64,000 nt of DNA from Saccharopolyspora elongata (GCF_004348985.1 NZ_SMKW01000022.1:1-64000), one strand, 5' to 3'; counted from the stretch's first letter, positions 25,421 to 34,186 are shown. Notes: generated from the sequence alone by a model not told the origin. Numbers and translations are program-made.

Positions 25421-25457
25421 ACCTATCATTTGCTTGGTACCCTAACATCTGCTTGGT
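25421..25457. promoter_or_regulatory. Tandem repeat in echA20/SDR promoter, KstR2-like half-sites
   Basis: CCTATCATTTGCTTGGT (25422-25438) is followed by CCTAACATCTGCTTGGT (25441-25457), with two mismatches and a 19-bp offset. On the other strand each contains ACCAAGCA, the left half of the KstR2-type site, while the right half has drifted. The repeats lie 24 bp from the echA20 start and about 23 bp from the SDR GTG, where a repressor would block both promoters. Confidence 0.65.
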
Positions 25458-25479
25458 TCTCGACCCATCGGAGAGACGC

Positions 25480-26241
25480 GTGGCGGTTCAGCTGGACATG
25501 ACGGGACAGGTGGTCCTGGTGACCGGGGGCACCAAGGGCATCGGCCGGGCCATCGCGGCGGCCTTCGTCGCGGCCGGCGCGCAGGTGGTGACGTGCGCGC
25601 GGTCCGAAGCGGACGAGCCGGCCGCGGGCACGACGCACCTGCGGTGCGATGTGCGGGACGAGGAGTCGGTCCGGGCGATGATGGCCGACTTGCTCGCGCG
25701 GCACGGCCGGATCGACGTGGCGGTGAACAACGCCGGCGGCGCGCCGTACGCCCTGGCGGCGGACGCGTCGCCGCGCTTCCACGGCAAGATCATGGACCTC
25801 AACTTCTTCGGGCCGCTGCTGGTCGCCCAGGTCGCGAACGCCGCCATGCAGCAGCAGGACGCCGGCGGTTCGATCGTGAACATCTCCTCGGTCAGTGCCC
25901 TCCGGCCTTCGCCCGGCACGGCGGCCTACGGCGCGGCGAAGGCCGGACTGGACTCGCTGACCCGCTCGCTGGCCGTGGAGTGGGCGCCGAAGGTGCGGCT
26001 GAACTCCATCAACGTCGGCCTGTGCCGCACCGAGCTGACCGGCGGTCACTACGGCGACGACGGGAGCGTCGAGGCCATCGAGCGCACCATCCCGCTGGGG
26101 CGGATGGCGCGGCCGGAGGAGGTAGCCAACGTCGCGCTATTCCTGGCCTCGGACCTCGCCTCGTACGTCAGCGGCGCCTCGGTCGAATGCCACGGCGGGG
26201 GAGAGCCGCCCGCCTTCCTCTTCGCCACCCAGACCCTCTGA
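25480..26241 (+). CDS. SDR of the HIP-degradation locus (Rv3549c-like)
   Basis: A 253-residue SDR: TGGTKGIG (about 13-20), NNAGG near 83, catalytic Ser in NISSVSAL and the YGAAKAG Tyr/Lys motif. GTG at 25480 is preferred because CGGAGAGA lies just before it and the family starts at this point; an ATG 18 bases later is possible. It is divergent from echA20 across tandem operator repeats. Mycobacterial KstR2 controls the equivalent pair, so a role in steroid ring C/D degradation is likely, but the exact step is not known. Confidence 0.83.
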   Translation: MAVQLDMTGQVVLVTGGTKGIGRAIAAAFVAAGAQVVTCARSEADEPAAGTTHLRCDVRDEESVRAMMADLLARHGRIDVAVNNAGGAPYALAADASPRFHGKIMDLNFFGPLLVAQVANAAMQQQDAGGSIVNISSVSALRPSPGTAAYGAAKAGLDSLTRSLAVEWAPKVRLNSINVGLCRTELTGGHYGDDGSVEAIERTIPLGRMARPEEVANVALFLASDLASYVSGASVECHGGGEPPAFLFATQTL

Positions 26242-26379
26242 CGAGCGGGGCGCGCAACCCGCAGCGGTCGCGCCGGATTCCTGGCAAGGAGGGGCCGTAC
26301 TCGGCGAAGGAGGTCGCGGCGGCCCGGCCCGCGTCGGAGGAGCCGAAAGCGCAGCGGCGCAAGGCACCGATGCGACGGT

Positions 26380-27399
26380 TCACTGGTCGGTCGGGGTGTC
26401 CGGGTCTGATGCCTTGGTGCGGTGTGCCCGGAGGGAACCGGGGTGGGCCTTCGCCGACGGGTCCCGCCGGGTCTTGATCAGGCTCGCCACGGTCACGACC
26501 AGCAGCACCGCGATGATCACGCCGAGGCTGAGGGGCGTCGGGATCTCGGGGACGCGCTCGTCGATGTCCACGTGCAACCAGTGCAGGATCAGCTTGACGC
26601 CGATGAACGCGAGGATCAGCGACAGCCCCGCCGAGAGGTAGACCAGGCGCTCCAGCAAGCCCTTCACCAGGAAGAACAGCGCGCGCAGGCCGAGGAGGGC
26701 GAAGGCGTTGGCGGTGAAGACGATGTAGGGCTCCGCGGTGATGCCGAAGACCGCCGGGATGGAGTCGAGGGCGAACAGCAGGTCGACGCTGCCGATCGCG
26801 ATCAGCACGATGATCATCGGCGTGACCACCCAGCGCCCGCCGACGCGCGCCACGAGCTTGCCGCCCACGTACTCGTCCGAGACCGGCAGCACCCGGCGGG
26901 CCGCCTTGACCACGGCGTTGTCCTCGACGTCGGGATCCTCGTCGCGGTGCCGGAACAGCTGCACCGCGGTGTAGATCAGCAGCAGCCCGAAGACCAGGAA
27001 CATGAAGGAGAACAGCGACAGCAGCGCCGCGCCGACCGCGATGAAGATGCCGCGCATGATCAACGCCAGCACGATGCCGAAGGTCAGCACCTTGTGCTGG
27101 TGCTCCTCGGGGACCGCGAACGTCGTCATGATGATCACGAAGACGAACAGGTTGTCGACCGAGAGGCTCTTCTCGACGATGTAGCCGGCGAAGTACTCGG
27201 TGCCGGCCTGGCCGCCGTACTGCATCGCGAACCAGACGCCGAAGACGACCGCCGCCAGGACGTAGGCAACCGACCACGCGCTCGCCTCGGCGAAGCCGAC
27301 CCGGTGCGGGCGCGCGGCCGCCATGATCAGGTCGATCGCCAGCAGCCCGACGATCACCGCGATGGTGAGCACCCAGGTCAGCGTGGATATCTCGAGCAC
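26380..27399 (-). CDS. TerC-family membrane protein (Alx/MeeY-like)
   Basis: A 339-residue integral membrane protein with about nine hydrophobic helices. FVEKSLSVDNLF-type sequence (EKSLSVDNLFVFVIIM near residue 70) and DLLFALDSIPAVFGIT (about 201-216) carry the paired acidic residues of the TerC/Alx family, which are manganese exporters or help metal loading of secreted proteins. GTG at 27399 has GGAGGG before it and opens at a membrane helix; longer frames lack conservation. The C-terminal 30 residues are hydrophilic. A manganese-riboswitch-like leader lies upstream. Confidence 0.88.
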   Translation of the reverse strand: MLEISTLTWVLTIAVIVGLLAIDLIMAAARPHRVGFAEASAWSVAYVLAAVVFGVWFAMQYGGQAGTEYFAGYIVEKSLSVDNLFVFVIIMTTFAVPEEHQHKVLTFGIVLALIMRGIFIAVGAALLSLFSFMFLVFGLLLIYTAVQLFRHRDEDPDVEDNAVVKAARRVLPVSDEYVGGKLVARVGGRWVVTPMIIVLIAIGSVDLLFALDSIPAVFGITAEPYIVFTANAFALLGLRALFFLVKGLLERLVYLSAGLSLILAFIGVKLILHWLHVDIDERVPEIPTPLSLGVIIAVLLVVTVASLIKTRRDPSAKAHPGSLRAHRTKASDPDTPTDQ

Positions 27400-27479
27400 G
27401 TTCCCTCCGCTTGGAATCGTCGTGCGGCGCCGGCGTGCTGGTGCTGTGCGGGCGGTCGCGGCGGACGGTGGATCCGTCA

Positions 27480-27600
27480 CCTTCGGAACGCGGCGCCGCC
27501 GCACACCCGATCCCGGACGGGCGGGATCGCAACGGCCTCGTGCCAGGTGCGTGTTGTTGATCGGTCGCCGGTCAGGGTAATCGGACTCCCCGCGCATCGC
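27480..27600 (-). ncRNA. Probable yybP-ykoY (Mn2+) riboswitch
   Basis: Upstream of the TerC-family gene the minus strand has GGGGAGTCCG (27582-27591) followed about 20 bases later by the loop sequence TCAACAAC (27553-27560), then a GC-rich stem region. GGGGAGU and UCAACA-type loops are the conserved metal-binding parts of the yybP-ykoY class, which regulates TerC-family genes in many bacteria. Boundaries are approximate, no covariance fold was run, and the usual full UCAACAU spelling is off by one base. Confidence 0.5.
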
Positions 27601-27809
27601 CCGCTCGACACGCGCCGGACTCGCACCGATCCGACCGTCCACTGTGCAGCGCGGAATCCGATGCGCATGGACCGCGATCACCGTCTCTTGTGGACCAGAA
27701 GATCGGCACGGTGCCGAGAAGTCCTATCGCGACATTGGCCTCCGGACCGGCCGCGGGGCGATCCGCCGCCCGCTCATGCCCCCGAGGCGTCGTGCAGGCG
27801 GTGGGCGCG

Positions 27810-28067
27810 GCAGGCCCAGGCGGTTGCCGCGACGAGTGCCGGAGATCGCTTTTCCGTCCTTCGTCGCCACCACCTGGACGACGTGCACCCACACGCCCGC
27901 GGCTTCCAGAGTCGCCGAGGTCTGCACGAAGAAGCCCTTCTCCGTCGACGTGTAGGGGGAGTTGTCGGACTCGGGGAGCCTGCCGCGCACAGCTCGTAGA
28001 AGTCGTCGGCGTTCGACAGCGCGCGGATCCAGCCCTGGGCGAGTTCCTCGTTGGTCGTCTGCGGCAT
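27810..28067 (-). pseudogene. Broken SnoaL-like (NTF2-fold) gene
   Basis: From the ATG at 28067 one frame reads about 30 good residues (ELAQGWIRALSNADDFYELC). Then the coding signal continues in another frame with YTSTEKGFFVQTSATLEAAG and WVHVVQVVATKDGKAISG. Together they look like a small SnoaL/NTF2-fold protein with an internal deletion and frameshift around 27975-27990 and a decayed 3' end. Probably inactive. Confidence 0.65.
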
Positions 28068-28101
28068 GTCGTGGACGCTAGGGGAGATCGGGATTCCCGA
28101 C

Positions 28102-28119
28102 TGTCCAAGAAGTTGGACA
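28102..28119. promoter_or_regulatory. Operator-like inverted repeat TGTCCAA-N4-TTGGACA
   Basis: It lies 35 bases before the start of the broken SnoaL-like gene. A copy with one change occurs at 29950-29967 next to the relic of a Fis-type HTH regulator, within similar flanking sequence. Probably the site of that lost regulator. Confidence 0.5.
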
Positions 28120-28129
28120 CTCGACCGCG

Positions 28130-29053
28130 TCAGGCATCGGCTCGCATGTGCTCGTGCGCCCACCGTTCGAAGCCGGTGAGCGGGATGCCGAGGTCCCTCG
28201 CGTACTCGGGTCGGCCCGGCTGACCGGCCACGTTGAGCCACTCGTGCGAGGCGCCCATCGCCGGCATTCCGGCGGCGAGTGCCTCCTGTTCGGTCATGTC
28301 CGGCGCGGACAGCGGCTTGCCCAGCGCGCGGGAGAGGGCCTCGGCGATCTCCGCCATCGACAGGTGGTCGCCGGCCAGTTCCAGCTCGACCTCGTGGAAC
28401 CGCTCCGGTGCTGCGATGGCTGCGGCGGCCGCCGCGCCGATGTCGTCCACCGCGACCAGGGACAGCCGGGTGTCGGGGTTGAGGACGCTCACCAGGCCGC
28501 CCTCGATGCCGCGCGGGAACAGGAATGCCGCGGACGGGAGGAAGTTCTCCATGAAGAAGCCCGGCTTGAGCAGTGTCCAGCGGGGGAAACCGGCCGCGCG
28601 GAGATGGTCCTGGATCGCGCTCTTGGCGCCCAGGACGGGTTCCATCGACGCCCAGCGGCCTTCGGCCCAGCCGGGAGTTCCGGTGTGCTGGCCTGCGCCG
28701 GTGACGGACGTGTGCACGAACTGCGGCACTCCGGCGGCCTTCGCGCCTTCGATGAGGTTGACGCCTTGGGCTATCTCCCCGTCGTAGTCGAAGCCTTCCG
28801 CGGTGATGCCGGGCATCTGGACGGAGAAGACGGCGCGGGCGCCCTCGGCTGCCCGGGCCACGGAATCGCGGTCGTGGAGATCGCCGGTGGCCAGTTCGGC
28901 GCCGAGCGCTTCGACGGCCTTGGCCCGGTCGGTTGCCGGGTCGCGCACCAGGGCGCGGACGGGAACGCCTGCCGCCAGCAGGGTGCGGGTGGTGGCGCCG
29001 CCCTGCCTGCCGGTGGCGCCGGTGACCAGGACGGGTGCGGAAGCTGCGGACAT
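28130..29053 (-). CDS. NmrA-family NAD(P)-binding protein
   Basis: A 307-residue NmrA/HSCARG-type protein. VLVTGATGRQGGATTRTLLAAG (about 9-30) is the cofactor motif, VRALVRDP follows strand 2, and LKPGFFMENFLP (about 175-186) is the hallmark of the family. The usual SDR Tyr-Lys pair is absent, as in NmrA, which senses the NAD(P) redox state rather than catalysing. Divergent from the TetR gene at 29151 and most likely repressed by it through two GGCGG palindromes. Confidence 0.85.
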   Translation of the reverse strand: MSAASAPVLVTGATGRQGGATTRTLLAAGVPVRALVRDPATDRAKAVEALGAELATGDLHDRDSVARAAEGARAVFSVQMPGITAEGFDYDGEIAQGVNLIEGAKAAGVPQFVHTSVTGAGQHTGTPGWAEGRWASMEPVLGAKSAIQDHLRAAGFPRWTLLKPGFFMENFLPSAAFLFPRGIEGGLVSVLNPDTRLSLVAVDDIGAAAAAAIAAPERFHEVELELAGDHLSMAEIAEALSRALGKPLSAPDMTEQEALAAGMPAMGASHEWLNVAGQPGRPEYARDLGIPLTGFERWAHEHMRADA

Positions 29054-29074
29054 GGTGCTCCTCGTTCGGAACTT

Positions 29075-29125
29075 AAACGGCGGGGTCCGCCGTTTTCGCT
29101 CGGGTACGATACGGCGGGGCCCGCC
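29075..29125. promoter_or_regulatory. Two TetR-type operators between NmrA and TetR genes
   Basis: AAACGGCGG-GGT-CCGCCGTTT (29075-29095) is a perfect 9-bp inverted repeat. A second site, GGCGGG-G-CCCGCC (29113-29125), has the same core with centres 34 bp apart. They fill the 97-base divergent promoter, so the TetR protein should control both genes. Confidence 0.75.
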
Positions 29126-29150
29126 ACTTAGCAAACATGGAGGTGACGCC

Positions 29151-29717
29151 ATGTCCGAGCGCCAGCGCGCGGACGCTCGGCGCAACTACGCGCGCATCCT
29201 CGCCGTGGCCGGGGAAGAGGTCGCCGCCCAGGGTGCCGGCGCCTCCCTGGAACAGATCGCCCGCACCGCGGGGGTCGGCTCGGCGACCGTGCGCCGGCAC
29301 TTCCCGACCCGCCGCGCACTGCTGGAGGCGGTCTCCCGGGAACGGATCGAGGCCCTGCGCGTCCGCGCCCAGGAACTGACCGGCGAGGGCGACAGCCGTG
29401 ACGCGCTGCTGGAATGGCTGGGTGAGGTCGTCGCCTACTGCGTCTCCGCCCGGGGGCTGGCGGCCGCGCTGGCCTACGACGGTGCCGGGGCCGACCCGGC
29501 GCACGAGAACAGCTGCTCGGCGGCGCTGGAAGAGGCGGCAGGTCCGCTGCTGAGCCGCGCCGTGCAGGACGGCGCGGTGGCGACCGACGTCACCGTCGCA
29601 GACCTGATCACGCTGATCGTCGGCATCGCCCTGGCCACCGAGCACTATCCGGATCCTGCGGCCCAAGCGGACCGGCTGTTCCGCCTCGCCATGGCGGGAC
29701 TGATCCCACAGGCGTGA
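29151..29717 (+). CDS. TetR-family regulator
   Basis: A 188-residue TetR protein: ARRNYARILAVAGEEVAAQG (about 9-28), HTH LEQIARTAGVGSATVRRHFP (about 33-52). The C-terminal domain resembles SbtR-type regulators. GGAGGTG precedes the ATG. Autoregulation and control of the divergent NmrA gene are expected from the operators between them. Confidence 0.88.
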   Translation: MSERQRADARRNYARILAVAGEEVAAQGAGASLEQIARTAGVGSATVRRHFPTRRALLEAVSRERIEALRVRAQELTGEGDSRDALLEWLGEVVAYCVSARGLAAALAYDGAGADPAHENSCSAALEEAAGPLLSRAVQDGAVATDVTVADLITLIVGIALATEHYPDPAAQADRLFRLAMAGLIPQA

Positions 29718-30314
29718 ACTGGTTGCTGCTCAAAGGGATTCGGGAAAGAGCCCGGGGTCGTCGTCAGGCGGTGGCCGTCGGACGACCCACCACGGCACGT
29801 CGCGAGCGTCGGGGATCGCTCGCGATCACTGGACTGCGGTCTCCAGCGGGCATCGTGTTGGCAAGGGCCGGGAAGGGTGAGCCGTTCATCCCCCGTCGGT
29901 CGTTTCTGCCGCGTCCCCGGCGACAGCAGGGGGATCTCCGGAATCGGCGTGTCCAAGAAGTTGAACACTCCGGGCGAAGGCGTTGTGGGGAAGGGTTTTC
30001 CGGTCGCCGCGACCCGGGTCGGCGGATGTGCAGCGCCCGCATCCGGTCGTAGAGCGTCGACCGGCTCGCGCCGAGGGCGCGTGCCGCCTGGAAGGTCTCC
30101 GGCGCGGTGGCCGCCCAGCCGTGGCTGCCGGACGGGCCGATCCCGCTGGACGTCACGTGGACCCGCGAGCCCGGCCCGGCGGTCCGCACGACCGCCTGAC
30201 CGCAGCCGGGCCGATCGGTCTTCCGGCTGGAAGACTCCGGGGCGGAGGGCGAAACCGGCCCGCCCTCCGCCCCGCCCAGGAAGCGCACGACACCGACCCC
30301 GGGAGGGAACCCCG
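29718..30314. other. Gene-free stretch with regulator relic
   Basis: No intact gene was found in these 597 bases. It contains a second copy of the TGTCCAAGAAGTTG(A/G)ACA site at 29950-29967 and, on the minus strand, a Fis-type helix-turn-helix remnant at 30004-30108. The rest has no coding signal that I can support. A ribosome site (GGGAGGGAAC) for the next gene lies at its end. Confidence 0.6.
30004..30108 (-). pseudogene. Relic of a Fis-type HTH (GAF/AcoR-like) regulator
   Basis: TFQAARALGASRSTLYDRMRAL reads as the C-terminal Fis-type helix-turn-helix found in GAF-domain activators of the AcoR type. The reading frame upstream holds no GAF or AAA domain, only about 35 codons are recognisable, and the surrounding sequence is non-coding. 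A deleted regulator gene whose likely operator copies survive at 28102 and 29950. Confidence 0.6.
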
Positions 30315-31730
30315 ATGAGCACCGCGATCGTGATCGGCAGCGGCCCCAACGGGCTCACCGCAGCCGCAGTCCTGGCCCGGGCGGGCGTTGAGGTCACCGT
30401 GCTGGAGGCGGCCGACGAGATCGGCGGCGGCACCCGCACAGCCGAGGCGATCGTGCCCGGCCTGCTGCACGACCACTGCTCGGCGATCCACCCGATGGCC
30501 GTCGGCTCGCACGTCCTGCGCGATCTGGGACTCGACCGCTACGGCCTGCGCTGGCGCCTGCCGGAGATCGACTGCGTGCACCCGCTCGACGACGGCACCG
30601 CCGGCGTCCTGCACCGCTCGGTGGCCGAGACGGCCCGCGGACTGGGGCCCGACGGCCGCCGCTGGCGCGCGCTGTTCGAGCGACCCGCCCGCGGCTACGA
30701 CGCGCTGAGCGAGGACATCCTGCGTCCGCTCCTGCGCCTGCCGCGACATCCGCTGCGGCTCGCCCGGTTCGGCATCTCGACGTTCTTGCCGGCCACGGCG
30801 CTGGCGAGGCTGTTCCGCACCGAGAAGGCACGGGCCTTGTGGCTCGGCTTGGCCGCGCACGCGTTCCGGCCGCTGGAGCTGCCGCTGTCCTCGGCGATCG
30901 GGCTCGGCATCCTGACCGCCGGTCACCGCAACGGCTGGGCGGTCGCCGAGGGCGGTTCGCGCGCCATCTCGGACGCGCTGGCCGCACTGCTGCGCGACCA
31001 CGGCGGGAAGATCGAGACCGGGGTCGCGGTCCGCTCTGCGGCGCAGCTCCCGCCGTCGGACGTCGTGGTGTGGGACGTCGCGCCGACCACGGTGGCCGAC
31101 GCGCTGGGCGACCGGCTGCCCGCGAGGATCTCCCACGCCTACCGCCGGTTCCGGTACGGGCCCGCCGCTTTCAAGGTCGACTTCGCGGTCGCGGGCGGCG
31201 TGCCCTGGACCGCCGAGCAGGCCCGGCGGGCCGGTTCGGTGCACGTCTGCGGCACCGCGGCCGAGGTGGCCGCGGCCGAGCGGGCGGTGCACGCCGGGCG
31301 GCTGCCCGACCGGCCGTTCGTGCTGACCGGCCAGCAGTACCTCGCCGACCCGACGCGCTCGGTGGGCGATGTGCATCCACTGTGGACGTATGCGCACGTC
31401 CCGCACGGGTACACCGGCGACGCGACCGAAGCGATCATCGCGCAGATCGAGCGGTTCGCCCCCGGGTTCCGCGACCGGATCGTCGGCACCGCGGTCCGCA
31501 CCCCGGCCGGATTAGCCCGGGAGAACGCCAATTTCGTCGGCGGCAACATCCTGACGGGCGCGATGGACGTCCGGCAGCTGACCTTCGGTCCCCGCACCAC
31601 CCTGCAGCCCTACGACGTCGGGCTGCCGGGCCACTTCCAGTGCTCGGCGGCGACCCCGCCGGGTCCGGGCGCCCACGGCATGTGCGGCGCGCACGCGGCC
31701 GCCCGCGCACTGCGCCACCTCCGCCGCTGA
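30315..31730 (+). CDS. Phytoene-desaturase-like FAD oxidoreductase
   Basis: A 471-residue flavoprotein of the CrtI/COG1233 group. The dinucleotide motif IGSGPNGLTAAAVLARAG (about 7-24) with VLEAADEIGGGTRT completes the FAD-binding start. The C-terminal LPGHFQCSAATPPGPGAHGMCG block (about 440-461) resembles the desaturase end motif. Non-carotenoid members act as uncharacterised dehydrogenases or isomerases, and there are no carotenoid genes nearby, so the substrate cannot be named. The start at 30315 has GGGAGGGAAC upstream. Confidence 0.82.
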   Translation: MSTAIVIGSGPNGLTAAAVLARAGVEVTVLEAADEIGGGTRTAEAIVPGLLHDHCSAIHPMAVGSHVLRDLGLDRYGLRWRLPEIDCVHPLDDGTAGVLHRSVAETARGLGPDGRRWRALFERPARGYDALSEDILRPLLRLPRHPLRLARFGISTFLPATALARLFRTEKARALWLGLAAHAFRPLELPLSSAIGLGILTAGHRNGWAVAEGGSRAISDALAALLRDHGGKIETGVAVRSAAQLPPSDVVVWDVAPTTVADALGDRLPARISHAYRRFRYGPAAFKVDFAVAGGVPWTAEQARRAGSVHVCGTAAEVAAAERAVHAGRLPDRPFVLTGQQYLADPTRSVGDVHPLWTYAHVPHGYTGDATEAIIAQIERFAPGFRDRIVGTAVRTPAGLARENANFVGGNILTGAMDVRQLTFGPRTTLQPYDVGLPGHFQCSAATPPGPGAHGMCGAHAAARALRHLRR

Positions 31731-31746
31731 CCCTCCGCCCGCACTT

Positions 31747-31800
31747 CTCCCGCAATTTCCATTGAAATTGAAGGTCCAATTTCAATGGAAATTGCGGGAG
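31747..31800. repeat. 24-bp-arm perfect inverted repeat, copy 3
   Basis: Arms 31747-31770 and 31777-31800 are exact complements around the loop AAGGTC. The core TTTCAATGGAAATTGCGG is shared with 276-293. It stands between convergent genes and can act as a strong bidirectional terminator, but arm length and A/T content are unusual for a terminator in this genome. Confidence 0.8.
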
Positions 31801-31947
31801 GACCGCACCCTGGGGGGCTCAGGGGATGCGGTGGGTGTTGGTGCGGGCCCGCCGCAGTGAGCGGGGGCGACCTCGGGAGCACGTCATGCTCCGAGCACAG
31901 TGCGAGGGTCGTCTCGCCTTGTCTGGAGAAGTCGTCCGCAGGGAAAG

Positions 31948-32631
31948 TCAGGCGGGCACGCGCGCCGGCGCGAGGCGGATGAGCGTGACGCCGTAGAGGA
32001 CGATCCAGCCGACCCACATCAGCCACCCGGCCAGGCCGAGCAGGGCGAGCGGGCCGCCTTGGGTCATGATCACCGGCGTGAGGCTCGCGGAGCTGAACAG
32101 CAGTGCGGCGGACAACAGGCCCAGCGCCCCGTGCCAAGGCCGGACGAGGCCGGCGCGCAGCCCGGCGATGGACAGGCCGACCAGCCCAAGCGCCAGGAAG
32201 GTGCCGTTGAGGGTGAACAACGCGTCGTGCAACGCCCAAAGCCCCGAGTTGGCCGTGCTGTCCTGCGCGGTTGTCGCTCCGAGCGCGAGGCGTATCGCTA
32301 TAACGCCGGCGAACGTGGCGTTCTGCAGGATCAGGCCGGCCAGTCCGACCAGTGACCAGGCTTCGCCCCGGTCGTGCTCGGACCGACGCAGTGCAGCGAC
32401 CACGCTCGCGCCGAACAACGTGGCCAAGACCCAAGCGGTGGGCGTGAGCGCGGACGAGATCCCGACGATGCCGGTCTTCGTGCCGAAGAACGCGTTGACC
32501 TCGCCGATGTCGGCGCCGGTCAGCGGCAGGCCGGCGGGCGCGGCGATCGCATTGCTGCCAACGATGGTGGCAGCGAAGCCGATGCCTGCGACGCCGCCGA
32601 CCCGTGCGAACGAATTGGTTTTACGCAACAT
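31948..32631 (-). CDS. Multi-pass membrane protein, DUF4386-like
   Basis: A 227-residue hydrophobic protein with about six or seven membrane segments, beginning after a short hydrophilic start (MLRKTNSFARVGG). Motifs such as VNAFFGTKTGIVGISSAL and LWALHDALFTLNGTFLALGL are suggestive of small actinobacterial integral membrane proteins without known function. Divergent from a TetR gene 38 bases away and probably its target. No enzymatic motif is visible. Confidence 0.75.
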   Translation of the reverse strand: MLRKTNSFARVGGVAGIGFAATIVGSNAIAAPAGLPLTGADIGEVNAFFGTKTGIVGISSALTPTAWVLATLFGASVVAALRRSEHDRGEAWSLVGLAGLILQNATFAGVIAIRLALGATTAQDSTANSGLWALHDALFTLNGTFLALGLVGLSIAGLRAGLVRPWHGALGLLSAALLFSSASLTPVIMTQGGPLALLGLAGWLMWVGWIVLYGVTLIRLAPARVPA

Positions 32632-32669
32632 ATAATCAATATAGACAGCGACAAACGACGAGGGCCACC

Positions 32670-33296
32670 ATGGATGCAGAACCAGGCCGGCGCCGGTACG
32701 ACTCGTTGCGCCGCACCGCGCAAGCGCACGAGACGCGGGCCGAGATCGCGCGCGCCGCACGCAGGCTGTTCGTCGCCCGCGGCTGGGCGGCGACCACCGT
32801 GCGGGACGTGGCGCGCGAGGCGGGAGTCTCAGCGCCGACGGTCTATTCGGCGTACGGGAACAAGTCCGGGCTGACCCGGGCCCTGGCGGATGCGGCGGAC
32901 ATGTCGGCCGACGTGGGGCAGATGGTCGCCGAGCTCGAAGCCGCCGGGGAGGATTCCGCACGGCAGCTCGCGGCGATGGCGGCGTACGACAGGCGGCTGT
33001 TCGAGCGCGCGGGCGACGTCATCGTGCTGCTGCGCGAGGCGGGACGCACCGAACCCGAGCTGGCGGAGGCCTACGGAGAGGGGCGCCGGCGCGGAGACGA
33101 GACCCGCATCCAGGCGTTCTCCGCCTGGCCGGACGGCACCCTTCGGCAGGGCCTGGACGTGCAGTCCGCCGTGGACGTGTACGGGGCCCTGTGCAACGTC
33201 GACGTCTACATCACGCTCACCGCGGAACGCGGCTGGTCGCCCGATCAAGTCGAGCAGTGGTGGGGTGGAGTGCTGGCCAGGGAGCTCCTGGCCTAG
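32670..33296 (+). CDS. TetR-family regulator
   Basis: A 208-residue TetR protein: ARAARRLFVARGWAATTVRDVAREAG with the turn SAPTVYSAYGNKSGL (about residues 28-68). The A/T-rich ATATAATCAATATAG stretch between it and the divergent membrane-protein gene is the probable operator and -10 region. Its TAG stop lies in CTGGCCTAG, directly against a transposase relic on the other strand. Confidence 0.86.
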   Translation: MDAEPGRRRYDSLRRTAQAHETRAEIARAARRLFVARGWAATTVRDVAREAGVSAPTVYSAYGNKSGLTRALADAADMSADVGQMVAELEAAGEDSARQLAAMAAYDRRLFERAGDVIVLLREAGRTEPELAEAYGEGRRRGDETRIQAFSAWPDGTLRQGLDVQSAVDVYGALCNVDVYITLTAERGWSPDQVEQWWGGVLARELLA

Positions 33297-33370
33297 CCGC
33301 ATGGGGTCGCGACGTTGGTGACGCGGGCGTTCTCGGTGACGGTGCGGGTCGTCGTTCTGTTGTAGCGCAC
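33293..33370 (-). mobile_element. Second IS481-like transposase tail relic
   Basis: About 25 codons read VRYNRTTTRTVTENARVTNVATPCG ahead of a stop in CTAG. The YN(H)R-type start and RVTNV block match the relic at 13030. The DNA also shares CGACGTTGGTGAC with that copy. More decayed than the first, and no other part of the element remains. Confidence 0.5.
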
Positions 33371-33490
33371 CACTTTTCGTCGTGGCGTGGTGTGCGGGGC
33401 GTGACGCGCTGCTGCAGCGCCGCTCGAGCTCACGGGAGACCTGGCACACGGCGCCGTCCGGCGCCGCGCGCTCACCCCTGGGGTGCCGGT

Positions 33491-34134
<644 letters not shown>

Positions 34135-34138
34135 TCCT

Positions 34139-34175
34139 GACCGGTTCAGCCCGTCTCCGGCGAGCTGAACCGGTC
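34139..34175. terminator. Hairpin after katG remnant, 12-bp arms
   Basis: GACCGGTTCAGC pairs perfectly with GCTGAACCGGTC around 13 bases, five bases past the remnant's stop. Confidence 0.7.
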
Positions 34176-34186
34176 CGAAGAGGACA

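Noticed and set aside
32632-32669. Perfect operator for the TetR gene at 32670
   Set aside because: ATATAATCAATATA is A/T-rich but not a clean palindrome; mentioned only as a probable control region.
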